Below, piece by piece: positions 22,677 to 34,076 of a DNA stretch of 64,000 nt. A program made the position numbers and the translations under genes. The notes beneath the pieces are model-generated. The model saw only the letters and a program-made list of their open reading frames with translations. It did no database searches and was not told where the DNA came from. Each line of letters starts with the position of its first letter. Within the stretch, counting starts at the first letter, position 1. This DNA comes from Telopea speciosissima. Its lineage: Eukaryota > Streptophyta > Magnoliopsida > Proteales > Proteaceae. The stretch spans positions 69,062,984-69,126,983 of the forward strand of contig NC_057919.1 in assembly GCF_018873765.1 (NCBI RefSeq), read 5' to 3'.

Positions 22677-22698
22677 TAGCATTAGGAGATCACCATAG
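22108..22698 (+). other. Unrecognised 196-codon ORF inside a transposon
   Basis: The frame begins MAEDEMDQQHSKAPHHGC and includes an Arg-rich stretch (LLQRRRRWRRNHQWRR). No domain is recognised. Its 3' end runs through the right terminal repeat of the transposon at 22676 into flanking DNA, which argues that it is a chance frame. It could hold a captured coding piece. Confidence 0.2.
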
Positions 22699-23424
22699 TA
22701 TATTGGTACTTTACTAGTGGGATGGAATAATTAAATAATTAAACACATGTCAATTTTGGTGGGCTCTGTTTGAAGAACTCCTCCAAATAAGAATCCATCC
22801 TTAATAAGTTTTATTTTGCCACGTAATGACTCTTCGTGAAAAAGAGTTCTTAACTTATTATGCATCCTGTGTCATATGGACTGTTGATGTGGCTATTGTA
22901 ATGGTCTAGATTAGGTCACGTGTAAAATTTCATAGTCTAATTTAATCAAGAGAAAAAGATCACTATCAGGCTATGTGGAGCCTGCAACTAGACACATGAT
23001 CATGCAAAACTATTGTCATGTCCCTTGTGAAATAAAAAATCTCATTTGTGTTGATGCCACTGCAGAAGCTCTCATTGGCTCCCAGACTGGTGCTGAGACT
23101 ATGCAGTTGGTAGGGATCTCTTGCCCTTCTATCAAATATCCTTTCATGTACATGCATTCTATGTATGTCCATATAGTCCTTCGATACTCCAACAACTGCC
23201 ATCCACTCACCCATGGTCCTTGATTTTCAAAGCTATGTTTATATAGGTGGAAAAGTACGATAGGGCTGAAATTTGACATTGAGTATAGAGCCTTGAGGAT
23301 TACTTATCCAAAAATTTTGGACCATATATGACCTTTAATGTGATAGTTTTTTTTTATTTTTATATTTTTTAAGTAGGCACGTTGTTCTCATTGGCTCCCT
23401 AACTACCCTTTAGATTAAAATTTA

Positions 23425-23551
23425 GGGCTGATGTTCTCTGTGCCGCAGCGCAGGTTGCGCCCAAACATATGGGTTGGGTATTCAGGGGGTAGGGTGGTCA
23501 TTTTGCTCATCCCCCTAGACCCTGTGCCCTCGACACAAAGAGCATTTGGCC
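23425..23551. mobile_element. Mutator-like MITE, 127 bp, with 9-bp target duplication
   Basis: The element starts GGGCTGATGTTCTCTGTGCC and ends GACACAAAGAGCATTTGGCC, which are imperfect inverted repeats. It is flanked on both sides by TAAAATTTA (23416-23424 and 23552-23560). The duplicated locus at about 40490-40515 reads TAGATTAAAATTTGCCAGATG without the insertion, which is an empty site confirming the 9-bp duplication. Nine-bp duplications are typical of Mutator-like elements. Confidence 0.85.
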
Positions 23552-23560
23552 TAAAATTTA

Positions 23561-24551
23561 AAAGATGATTAGTGTTGTGTTAAGATTTGTCACAAAATTT
23601 TCAGTGATACCTACATTACCAAATTTTTCTTAAATATACATTTACCTTTTTTTTCTTATTATGATTAAATAAATACTTAAACTCCAAAGGAAGGGGAAAT
23701 GAAAATTACAACGCAAAAAAGAGAAAAACAATACAAACAAAAACAACAACTTAAGGAATATTGGAAAATCAAAACTAGAACGACAAAGAGAGAGCAACAA
23801 TGAGATCTTGAAGGGATATCAGATTTTTCAATCGGCTGAGTGAAGAAAATAAGGGACAAACCTAATACGGTGACTCTTCTACCTCCGTCAAGTAGAGACT
23901 TGAGTGTCTTCCCAATGAAGCTCCTCCTCTTTTTTGCTTCAAATCAGGCGCTTCTATATGTTGTAAACATATTGGATTACCTTGTCAATATGCTTCAACT
24001 CTTTCATTTGGGAGAGATCAACCAAGGAGAGTGTATGCCAATCCAAAATATGAAAGAATTAATGATTTTCCCTCATCTGAATCTGTCTCATTGTCGAGAA
24101 TCGAAAATGACATGGACTCCGAAAGGCCCTGCAAAGAAGTAACTGATAAACCATTAGCCTCGATCAGAACAAGTTACACCCAGGGGGCCAAGAGACTTAC
24201 TTTTTATTATTATTTTCTATAATATGATATAGAGAGGAAGATGGTTGAAAGGGCAATCCTTTCACCCACTAATTAAAATTATGTACACCTAGTTAATTAT
24301 GAAACGGTTTCTTATCCTATATACTCTATTATGTCTAATGGTTACCAAATGATTTTCTTTTGACATAAAATGGTTTTTATGAATGATTTTTTTTAAATAG
24401 GTCATAAGCAAAGTTAGTTAAGACTCATGTCATGCAAGAATAAAATAAAAATAAACTTCAAAATTGCGCCAATAATCTGTTTTAAACTTTTAAATCACGA
24501 TTTTTTTTTTTGTCCGAGTTTCTTTTTTTGGATTAAGAGCTTGTATAATAA
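23561..24551. other. Intergenic, no gene recognised
   Basis: A 60-100 codon open frame pair around 23840-24222 overlaps in two frames. One (24031-24160) has a coding-like composition (YANPKYERINDFPSSESVS), so a captured or decayed exon is possible, but no family was recognised. Confidence 0.3.
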
Positions 24552-24660
24552 GGGGGGGGGGGAATTAGGGGATGGGGATAGGACCCAAGGTGGTTTGAAC
24601 TCATGACCCCTTATTTGAGGAGTTGGTCTTTAGCCAACTGAGCTGACCCCTTGGGGTGGA
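24552..24660 (-). mobile_element. tRNA-derived SINE
   Basis: On the minus strand TCAGCTCAGTTGG (complement 24634-24646) matches an RNA polymerase III A box. GAGTTCAAACC (complement 24592-24602) matches a B box, about 31 bp downstream. The head GGGGTCAGCTCAGTTGGCTA resembles a tRNA but the anticodon arm and 3' end do not fold as a functional tRNA. A poly-G run on the plus strand (24552-24562) marks the far end. It is best read as a SINE or tRNA-derived repeat. Confidence 0.6.
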
Positions 24661-25332
24661 GTTTTCTTTCACCGTAGGGTGGGAGAGGGCGGGAATAAGT
24701 ATTGGGAGGGTATTTTAGAACATAGAAAAACGCTAGGAGGGGTTGCATTTTTTTTAATATGTTTCTGTTGTTTTCTATTCCAACAATAATTAAGATGTAG
24801 TTCCCTTTGGATTCAATGCTATAGCTTTGTTTTTATTCTCTTAGGGGATAATAACCGTTTCGATTTCTACTCCTACAATTAAGGTGCACTTTAATCGGAT
24901 TTCAGAAATTTTAAAATAGTTAAATGAGAATGGGGCAATTTTGAAAGTTTTTTTTTTTAAAATTCTAAGGTGGCATGAGTGCTAACCAACTTTGGGGATT
25001 TAATAAATCTTTTTAAAATAGAAAGTAGTAAAACAATTTTTTTTTCTTTTTTTGATAAAAAATATAAAACAAATTTAAAACCTACTTATCTTATAATTCA
25101 TTAACTCACACAAATGGCCATGAATTTCCATAAGATTCTATTAACTAAGAGGGCAAAAAGTTGTACATAGACTGATTAGAAGGAAAAGGCAACTCAGAGC
25201 TCTTCTCTTTCTTTAATTAAAATTTTCCATCTAAAATAAGGAGAGGAGATTTGCAGAGATTTTTTAAACTGTATTATTTAAGAGGTTAGATCATCTCTTT
25301 CATTCATTAATTGGTTTGATTATGTTGTTAAT

Positions 25333-25563
25333 CTAGTGTTGCCTAGCCTTGTACACCAGCATCTCCTGAAGCCAAACACCTCGATTTCGCCTGCACCATT
25401 CTCTGGGCGGTAGTAACCAGAGACCGGGTCTGGGGACCAAAATTTAGTTTCCGATGTTTCTTTCATGGTTGCCCTGATCTCCTCCCCTGCTTTCACCGCT
25501 CCTCGCCCCACTTCCTTTGGCCACATTGGATGAAACAATACCCTTAATGCAGCGTAACCTCGC
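25333..25563 (-). pseudogene. LEA_3 / SAG21 pseudogene (exon 2 only)
   Basis: The minus strand retains exon 2 from the CAG acceptor (SRRGYAA) through KAGEEIRATMKETSETKF, SPDPVSGYYRPENGAGEIEV. After that a single-base deletion (GTGTTTGG-CTTCAGG against GTGTCTGCGCTTCGG in copy 1) throws the C-terminus out of frame. Further indels scramble the segment after RRGYAA. A donor-like CTTACCTG remains at about 25759, but exon 1 is absent; a hAT-like element has inserted a few bases beyond it. The copy is non-functional. Confidence 0.88.
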
Positions 25564-25774
25564 CTGCTCATCATCCATGGCCACAACTCAAACAATAAAC
25601 ATGTTGAGATATTGATGCTACACAGGAACTCGATAACTAAAACCAGTGTGAATCACTTTCAAGAGAGGAAATGGGGACGAAGAACAGATGACCCTAAAAA
25701 CAAACCAGGAACCTGATGCAAGAATTGTTTGTTTTTTGTTTTTTTTGTAACTCCTGTCTTACCTGCGTTATGGA

Positions 25775-26320
25775 TAGGGGTGCAAGTTTGGCCTTATCGG
25801 CCCAAACCCGCCCTAGCCTGTCTTGAGCCCGAACAGGGCCCTGGGCTGAGATATCTGGCCCCGAAGGCAGGTCAAGGCTGAAAATTTCTGGCCCCGAGTC
25901 AGGATTGGGTCGGGCCACCCTAACTCGGGGCAGGGTTGAGGCCTAATTTAAGTTATACTGTAAAATATATATTGATATATTATGCATATTATAAACTTTA
26001 AATGTCACACATTTTGTTATATAATATATTATTTATGAAGATAATAAGTGATAACATATTTTAATATAGTGTTATTATTTATAAAATTGATAATATTCTC
26101 CCTAACCCAGCCCAACTCAGTCCACTCCATGCATCTCTCCCTCCCCCACTACATGATTAGGGCCAATCAGGGTCAGCCGGGCCCGACCCTCAGGCCAGGT
26201 CAGGGTTGGTTTTTCAGGCCCTAAGTTAAGGTTGGGTCAAGCCTGAGCCTAACTAAGGGGACTCAGGCTTAGGTTGGGATTTTAAAAAGTCTGGCCCAAC
26301 CCGACCCTGTTATAACCCTA
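25775..26320. mobile_element. hAT-like non-autonomous element, 546 bp
   Basis: The ends are TAGGGGTGCAAGTTTGGCC and GTTATAACCCTA, short inverted repeats starting TAGGG. They are flanked by the perfect 8-bp duplication GTTATGGA (25767-25774 and 26321-26328). The interior is GC-rich with GGGCC/GGCCC words at both ends and an AT-rich core. No transposase. It lies where exon 1 of the broken LEA copy would be expected. Confidence 0.85.
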
Positions 26321-26328
26321 GTTATGGA

Positions 26329-27141
26329 CGAAGGAGAGATGCCATGTAGGCATGGAGCCAACAAATTCTTGAGTCTATCAATGATTGTGGCTGATGTGGC
26401 ATATAAGGAGTTAGTTACTATGTAGTTGTCTTTGTATGGGAATTAAAGGAGGGTAAATTATTTTAACTAAGTTGTATTTCTTTAAATATCTTAAAATAAT
26501 ATGAAGAAGGGGATTTTGAACCATATCAAAAGGTAGGCTTTCTTCATAAGCCAAGACCCCAAACCCAGTCCATATAAAGCTTTTTATCCTTTTCCCTATT
26601 TTACCTCATATCTTTATATTTTTATCTTATTTTATTTTCTTATGTTTTCTATTTCCTACGTTCTCGAAGCGGTAATTTTCGTAATTTTTTTATTATTCTA
26701 ATATTTATTTTGATTTTTCTAATAAAAGTTGTCTATATTTAGTAAAACAGGCTTAAAAAATAATTAAATTATTATAAAATTTCTACGAAATATATGTTAT
26801 GTATCTTGTTGTGTTTGATGTTAACTAACTTAGCTGGGTCCAAATCATTTTATTTTGGATATTTTTACCCTTGTGATTTTTTTGCAACTATGTGAAAACT
26901 GAACACCTGTGGGAAGAGATTTGAATCATGACCAAGTTAGTGAAATAGTGAATATCAAGATACATATCATATATTTTTTTTCAGAATATTTATAATAACT
27001 TCGATATTTTTTAAGCATGTATTTAGTCAAAATAGATCACTTTTACTAATAAATAAATAAATAAATGAATATTAAAATAATCAATCAAATTTAAAAATTA
27101 CCCTAGATGCATGGAACAGGCTAAGCTCGGTGGATATAACC
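26329..27141. other. AT-rich intergenic DNA
   Basis: No gene, repeat boundary or regulatory element could be supported here. Confidence 0.4.
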
Positions 27142-27155
27142 TTAAATGGCCTAAA

Positions 27156-28588
27156 AAAAAAAAAATTTGATGAAAAAGAAAAAGATTGTATTATCCACAA
27201 AAGGAGAGTGTGTACATTTGTGTAGTGTCGTGACTATTCTTCCTATACAGATGAAAAACTAAATTAGCAAAGTTTTCAGTTGCCTCTGCTAGGCCAAGAT
27301 AGAGGGAAAGTACGTTCCAGGGTAGAGGGGATGGGGAATGAAATGTTAGAAAGTCAAACAGTGTTCTACTGCATAACCATATGTGCCTAATGTTGATGTT
27401 CACATGCTGTGCTTTCTCCCAGCCTTGCAATAGTCCAAAAAGCTCCACTTCTATTGCATCCTGTGTTGGAATTCTACCTACATCTGTTAGGACACTCTGA
27501 CCATCTATCAAAATATAAAAAGTCCACCTTGCTAAATTAAGATCTGGTTCATAAATTCCTGCGACCAGCAAACCAGATATGTTTAAATTAAATTTAACCA
27601 AGTAAGGGGCACTTTGTACTAAAGGGGTTGTATGGGTAATTGACAAATTCCTCTCACGGGGATTGAGATCCATATCTGCTAACCATCGTAATACATTGTT
27701 GATGACCAACTGAGGGTCAGCTGGAGCATTGCACATGATAACTTTGTTTCTTACATTCCATATGAAATAACAAGTGATAATGAAAACAGAGAAAAACCAA
27801 ATTAACCAAACATTGTCCATATGAAGGGAGCCACGCAAATAGGTGACAAGGTGGATGAAAGATGGGGCAGAGAAGTGCTTAGTTCTCAGTCCAAGAGGAC
27901 CAGAAGCCCAGACACGCTTAGTCCAATCACAAGATAAGAATAGATGCCAGATGGACTCAACACTAGAGCCACAGAGAACACATTGAGGCTCGACAACCAT
28001 CCATTTGGAAAGGGTGCCACGGATAGGGATCCCTGCATGTAAAACACGTCAAAAAAAGATTTTAAAACGTGGGTGAATGTTTAGTTTCCAAATTGGATAG
28101 TGAACGGTTGAGGGGATTAGAGTTCGAAATGAAATGAGCAGCCTTCTTTGTTGAGAAGCACCCATTGTTAGTTAAAGTACACCTCCAAGAATCTTCATTC
28201 TGTGATAAGTTAAGTCTAAGAATGGCATACACAGATGAAGGTTGGAAACAAGCAAGCAACTTTGAGCGATCCCAGGCATTATCATGCAATAAATCACAGA
28301 CAAATGTAAAATTGGGAGAAGGATTAATAACCTGGGGGGAGGAGTTACCTGGCTCGGCTGGAATCCATGGATCATACCAGCATGAGGTAGACTTACCATT
28401 TCCTATTTGCTAATAAGATATGTTCTTTAGGTCTGGTAGTACCTTGGCAATACTGTTCCAAGTCCAAGACCCTCTTTTACGTGCAGTCTTAGGGTAAAAA
28501 ATAGAAGATCTTGGGAAATATTTAGCTTTTATTACTCTGGCCCAAACAGAAGAAGGTTCAGTCAACAATCTCCAACCTAGTTTGAGTA
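27156..28588 (-). mobile_element. 5'-truncated L1-like LINE (pseudogene)
   Basis: On the minus strand the fragments read in order: KLGWRLLTEPSSVWARVIKA (28500-28580), a frameshifted middle, then a zinc-binding zf-RVT domain CVLCGSSVESIWHLFLSC (about 27930-27980). A degraded RNase H-like C-terminus follows to 27191. Several frame changes break the polyprotein. The insertion is flanked by a perfect 14-bp duplication TTAAATGGCCTAAA (27142-27155 and 28589-28602). Together with 5' truncation this fits target-primed reverse transcription. The endonuclease and reverse transcriptase core are missing. Confidence 0.85.
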
Positions 28589-28757
28589 TTAAATGGCCTA
28601 AATTGTTTGCTAGAACCGTCCGAATCACTATGCAAAGTGGACATTCAAATGGTAAAATCTTATCACCTAGGGATATTTAAGTAATTTACCACTCTAATGA
28701 AGTATGGTATTGAGATCCTACAATTGGCATTTGAAAGAGGGTAATGACTAATGAGAG

Positions 28758-29013
28758 TGATAAGATACACACGGTTACACAGGATAAATCCTAACACCTG
28801 TGTTTATCTAGTCTATAACAAACTCTTGATTACCAAGTTATCTCTTAAACTGTAACCGTGTACAGCTAACCTTTATCTCATTATATTCTTATCTTCTTAT
28901 CATGTAAAACTGTTTCATTGTAACTGGGCTCTTGCCTAATTTATCATTATAAATACAACATCACTCTCACCGCATCAAACACGGTGAATATCACTTCAAT
29001 TGAATATCTTTCA
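28758..29013 (+). repeat. 5' LTR of copia element 1
   Basis: The LTR is 256 bp, starts TGATAAGATACACACGG and ends GAATATCTTTCA. It contains a TATAAATA promoter-like box near its 3' part (about 28950). Compared with the 3' LTR, six substitutions and no indels were counted. Confidence 0.95.
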
Positions 29014-29030
29014 TGGTATCCAAGCCACTT
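29014..29030 (+). other. Primer binding site of copia element 1
   Basis: TGGTATCCAAGCCACTT directly follows the LTR. It matches the TGGTATC..AGCC pattern complementary to the 3' end of initiator methionine tRNA, the usual copia primer. Confidence 0.75.
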
Positions 29031-29086
29031 ACGATCCATTGAAACTCAGATTTTTTTTTTCTTTCTTTCCTCTCCACTTCTTCCAC

Positions 29087-31302
29087 ATGGCTAGCACTTC
29101 TTCTTCTCCCTTCCCCATCACCCACCTATCCAACCTGGTTGCTGTGAAGTTGGATGGAACGAACTACCTACTTTGGCGTGAACAGCATGAGTCTATATTC
29201 ATCAGCTGTGATCTTCTGGGTCACGTTGATGGTATTGTTGTTGCGCCGTCAATGACTATTGCTGCAACCGATGATCTCCCTTCTTCTCCTAATCCAGCAT
29301 ATCAGACCTGGCGGAAGACTGATCATTTCGTTCGCGCATGCATTAACGCCACCCTTCATCAGTCATTCTCTTCACATATTCTCGGTCTTAAAACTGCTAA
29401 AGATGTCTGGGATGCTCTTGCTACCCTATTTCAACAACACTCCTTGGCACGGCGCACCTACTTACGTCATGAACTGCAGACGATAACTAGGGGATCATCC
29501 TCTATTATTGATTACCTGAATAACATCAAGTCCATAGTTGATTCCCTGGCAGCCATTGATGATCGGGTTTCAGATTCTGATCTTGTTGGCCACACCTTAA
29601 ATGGCCTCGGTTCAGAATACAGTCCCTTTGTCATCACCATTGAGAACGTCACTTTAGTCGTCTCCTTTGCTGACTTGGGTGCGAAGCTGCTCGTCCATGA
29701 GCAACGTCTCCGTCGTGCCTATGGCAACACCCCCTCTCCCCTACCTGACCCCAATTCACAGGTTGCTCTTTTCAACAATACCCGCAAGCCTAAAACCAAG
29801 GCCCCTTCACAGTATTACCAAACATTGCTTCTACCCATGCCCTCTGGTTCACCTTCCAATACCCCGGCCTATGCCAAACATTCACAACCACGGCCATCCA
29901 CCAATAACCAGGACCCGACAGCTTTCCTCAAATGTCAGATATGTGCCAAACACGGCCATGCTGCAAGCAAGTGTTTTTACCGCTATGCTGCTAGTAGGAA
30001 CAGTAATACTACTACTGCTCCACCTCCCTATGCTGGTTTTCATACTCAATCATCTGCATCTGCATCACCACATCTGGACGGTCAATGGATTGCTGATACT
30101 GGAGCCACATCACGCATGACCTTTGACCCCTCACTACTTCAACAGTCCTCTGTTTATAGTGGGTCGGAGGAGGTTTCTGTTGGAGATGGAAAGGGTATTC
30201 CAATTACTGGTACTGATACTACTACACTCTCTACTTCTGCCAAAGTATTTAATCTTCCTGATGTTTTAATCGTTCCCAGTATTACAAAGAATTTGGTTTC
30301 CATTTCTAAGCTTACCCGTGACAATTTTTGTTCTGTTGAATTTTTTCCCTCTGGTTTTTCTATCAAGGATCTTTGCACAGGTCAAATACTGTTGACAGGT
30401 CCACTCACAGGTGACTTGTATAGCTTTCCATCATCCAAGGCATCTTCCGCTGCATTCTTGAGCACCCGTGTACCTGCTTGTACATGGCACCAGCGTCTAG
30501 GGCATACCTCTGTTTCAGTTCTTCATCAACTTCGTCGCTCTCATAAGTTCTCTTTTCCTAGCTTCAAGGAATTAGAGACCATTTGTCACTCTTGTTAACA
30601 AGGAAAGCATCATAGGCTACCATTTTCTCGTTCAATAACTCCTTGTACTACTCCCTTTAAAGTGATTCATTGTGATATCTGGGGGCCTTCCCCAACATTG
30701 TCCATTTCTGGTTTTAAGTACTATATTATTTTTATTGATGGGTCCACTCGTTACACCTGGTTATATCCCTTACATGTTAAATTTGATGCTCTAGCATGTT
30801 TTAGACATTTTAAATCTTTGGCAGAAAATATTTTCTCACAGCGTGTGCAGTACTTTCAAAGTGATGGGGCTCTTGAACTTACAAAAGGACCTTTTAAAGA
30901 ATTCCTTGACTGCTCTGGCATTGTTTCTCGCATATCCTGCCCACAAACTCAACAGCAAAATGGGTTGGCCGAGCGGAAACATCGTCACATTACTGAAATG
31001 GGGCTGTCCATGATGTTTCAAGCACACTTACCACAAAAGTATTGGCTTGAGGCGTTCAATACTATTGTGTACATCATCAATTGGTTGCCAACCCCTGTTC
31101 TACACAATCGATCTCCACATGAGATATTATATGGGTGCAAACCGACTTATGATTTTATGCGGGTTTTTGGTTGTCACTGCTTCCCATATCTTGGACCATA
31201 TAGGGCTAACAAGCTCTCACCAAAGTCCCTACCATGCATTTTTATTGGGTACAATCCATCTCACAAAGGCTATAGATGCTTGCATCGATCAAGTGGTAAG
31301 GT
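29087..31302 (+). pseudogene. Copia 1 gag-pol, first part (Gag, protease, integrase)
   Basis: The reading frame starts at ATG 29087 with MASTSSSPFPITHLSNL, a copia-type Gag (UBN2-like). A CCHC zinc knuckle CQICAKHGHAASKC lies at about 29935-29976. Protease active site is WIADTGATSRMT (His of the usual motif replaced by Arg). The pre-integrase WHQRLGH motif is followed by CHSC and then a TAA stop at 30596-30598. Reading resumes in the same frame with QGKHHRLPFSRS, so the stop is a point mutation. Integrase has catalytic residues in HCDIWGP, QSDGALEL and NGLAERKHRH. The frame is cut at 31302 by the solo LTR. If the solo LTR were removed the frame would continue at 34077. Confidence 0.92.
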
Positions 31303-32372
31303 TTACATGTTATACCCGCACCCCGGGAGTATAATTAATTATTAATTCTTCCCCGTGACGTGTAGTTATCAGTACCACGTATGCCGGTGAGTTGTTCTCA
31401 CCGTGGTCAAACCCAGCTATATTGACCATAGTACGAGGTTGCCTGTGGAAACTAGTCGGGACCACAGAGGTTGCACCTTGACGTGTCGGGTAAGTAGTTG
31501 ACCAAATTTTGTTGTGTGCTTACCGCCTCTCAAAGCCCTCGAAGTGTGGTCCAAAGGCCCGACCTCTTATGGTGGGAACCACCTTCCTACTCGCATCGGA
31601 GGCAAGGTTCGGCTGCCTCCGACCCCGCATCCAATGCGCTAACAAGGACCCTTGTGGGTGAGACCCCGTGGCTAAGGTGCTATTGGTGCCCTGCCATGTT
31701 TGACCCTACCCAAATAGACCCTAGGTTACACTTATGAGGCCTTATCCAAATAGGCCAATAAATGTGAAGTCTATATGAGAGAGAGGGGTAAGACTATTCC
31801 TTAGTCTTTCTTTTTCTTTCTCTTTCCTAACCTAATCATGAAAGGAGAGGAGAGCTTTGAAGAGAGGAGGCGGCAAGGAGGAGAAGGAGGAGAAGGAAGG
31901 GAAGAAGAAGAAGGAAAGCGCTGGGTTTGGAGCTTTAAAGAGGGCACCTCGTGTGTACCTCAAACCAGGTAAGCCAAGTGCCCTTTTCCCCATTTTCTCT
32001 CTTCACCCTTGCTCGCTTGAGCTTGGGTGGTTCGTTGGTTGCAGCCCCAAGATGGGGATTTCTTTTGGAAACCCAAAGGGTTAGCTCGAGCCATGTGTAG
32101 TTTCCCCTTGTAGGATGCTATCCCATTTTCATTACAATCCTATAAAGACCTCTATTTTGACCTCTTGCTGAATCTATTTGATTCTAAAGCTTCAACCACC
32201 AAAGAAAACCCCAAATCTGGATTTTTGAGCTTTTGATCCTTTAAACCCCTTAAATCTTTGAATGTTGGGTGTTTCTAAGACCCAAATAGACTCCAAGACA
32301 CCCCTCCCTTGTCCCTTGAGGCTTAGAGAACCAAATGGGACAACCCCGGGCTTTTAAAGACCTTGAAATCAC

Positions 32373-32503
32373 ACTTGGGTTGCATCGGAGGCAAGACTGC
32401 GTGAGTCCGATGTTTGCCTCCGATGTGTCCCGAGCTGCAGGAAGGTCGGAGGCAAGGTCGAGGCAAGCCTCGCGAGTCCGACGTTGCCTCCGATGCGCTT
32501 TTA
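32373..32503. repeat. Palindromic GGAGGCAA/TTGCCTCC cluster in the solo LTR
   Basis: CATCGGAGGCAA and its exact reverse complement TTGCCTCCGATG occur as a hairpin pair at about 32382-32424. A second pair, GGTCGGAGGCAA and TTGCCTCCGATG, is at about 32443-32500. A related GCATCGGAGGCAAGG is at 31596. The repeated stem may be a structural element of the LTR transcript. Confidence 0.6.
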
Positions 32504-32993
32504 AGGCTTATAACTTATGTAAATGGTGGGGTTTCTCTATGAGGCCTCCCTACACTCTCTCACACTCTTATTCACTTCCATAGGTGCCAACATATGTGCA
32601 ATGGGGTGATTTTAAGCGGGAATCGTTTGCGCTTATACAAATTCCATTTGAAGTAATTTGTGAGTGGGTTTGGGTGACTGTTTGAGCTTGTTTACTATTG
32701 CTTATTCATGCATTTATGAATTATATTGTGACATTATCATTCAAGCATGATTGCATATTTGCATTTATTCTTATTCGATGATGATGATTTGGATGATATG
32801 GATTTGTGTTGGGTTACGGTGTCGGGAAATCGCACCGAACCCCGAATTACGTGGAATTGTATATTGCATCTCATTCTTGTTCGTATGCGCCGTGTTGCCG
32901 GTACCCGGTGTTAGATGGAATGGGACGTTGACACACCGGATGTACCTCTCAACACGATAGGATTCATGTAGTATATCTCGTGGTTAGGCTCTG

Positions 32994-33519
32994 GTTCCCT
33001 ATGCTACGACCCTTACCAACAGGGTTTAGGTGTTGGGTAGCCAGAGCACCGCGCCCCGTGGAGAGTTAGAGAGGCCAGGCGGGGGTAGTAATGGTTATCG
33101 GGTCCGCCCGGGTGGTGATGACTACGACGGCGCGGGCTCCATAGTAATAATTGAGGTTGCATTGTGGTGAGAATGGAAGGATCTACAATGTCTTCCCGAG
33201 TTATTGCGTAGCATATACCCATTGACTTAGCATTGTGTGTTAGGTGGTAAATGGCTCGAGTTCCTATGCTACGACCCTTACCAACAGGGGTTTAGGTGTT
33301 GGGTAGCGAGCACCTGCTTGCTGTGGAGAGTTAGAGAGGCCGGCCGGGGGTAGTAATGGTTATCGGGTCCGCCCGGGTGGTGATGACTACGACGGCGCGG
33401 GCTCCATAGTAATAATTGAGGTTGCATTGTGGTGAGAATGGAAGGATCCACAATGTCTTCCCGAGTTATTGCAGTAGCATATACCCATTGACTTAGCATT
33501 GTGTGTTAGGTGGTAAATG
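32994..33519. repeat. 266-bp tandem repeat inside the solo LTR
   Basis: Copy 1 (32994-33259) and copy 2 (33260-33519) both begin GTTCC(C)TATGCTACGACCC and end TTAGGTGGTAAATG. They are highly similar, differing mainly around CAGAGCACCGCGCC against GAGCACCTGCTTGC and by small indels. The similarity implies the duplication is recent. Confidence 0.9.
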
Positions 33520-34076
33520 AATTAATAATAGCATGCACCATGGACTATTTGTGATTGTGTGATTGTGCATCCCCTTTTCTCTCTCACTAGCTCGGTGGAG
33601 CTAACCCCGTGTACACATTCTTTTTAGATTTGGATGCGGATGATTCTGTGGAGCTAGAGACAGTGACTAAGGATCATGGCGATGGTTGCCCATGATGATT
33701 GTGCCTACGGGCTATCTGTTACTTGGGATCGTTCCGTTTTATTATTTTTGAGCATTGTGTTTTGTACAAACTTTTATGTTTTACCTTTTTGGTAGCTACT
33801 TGATGGTCATAGGAATTTTGTAACTATGTTACTTATTATCATTAGCCAATGAACATCTTATAGTTATTTCTTTTACGCTTCCGTAAACTCTGATCTATCT
33901 CGGAATGTAATATTCCTTTGTCTTTCGCACTCTAATATTATTGTATTGTAATATTGGTTTATGACTGTGAGTTGGCCACTGCATCGAGATCCTGGCGGTG
34001 AGTTGGGATGACGCGTGTCACCCCAATCATACCCTGATATTGTATTCTATCCCTTGTCGGGATAGGGGTGTGACAT

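Larger units (their letters stand above)
31308..34075 (+). mobile_element. Solo LTR, probably Ty3/gypsy, 2768 bp
   Basis: The insertion begins TGTTATACCCGCACCCC and ends GATAGGGGTGTGACA, TG...CA termini. It is flanked by the 5-bp duplication TTACA (31303-31307 and 34076-34080). The terminal TGT(T/C)A(T/C)ACCC / GGGTGTGACA pair is typical of long gypsy LTRs. There is no internal coding domain, so a solo LTR from intra-element recombination is the simplest reading; a LARD-like unit is an alternative. Orientation is uncertain; plus is assumed. It splits the copia integrase region. Confidence 0.85.

Noticed and set aside
24552..24660. Functional tRNA gene
   Set aside because: A and B boxes are present, but the cloverleaf cannot be completed, so it was called a SINE-type repeat.
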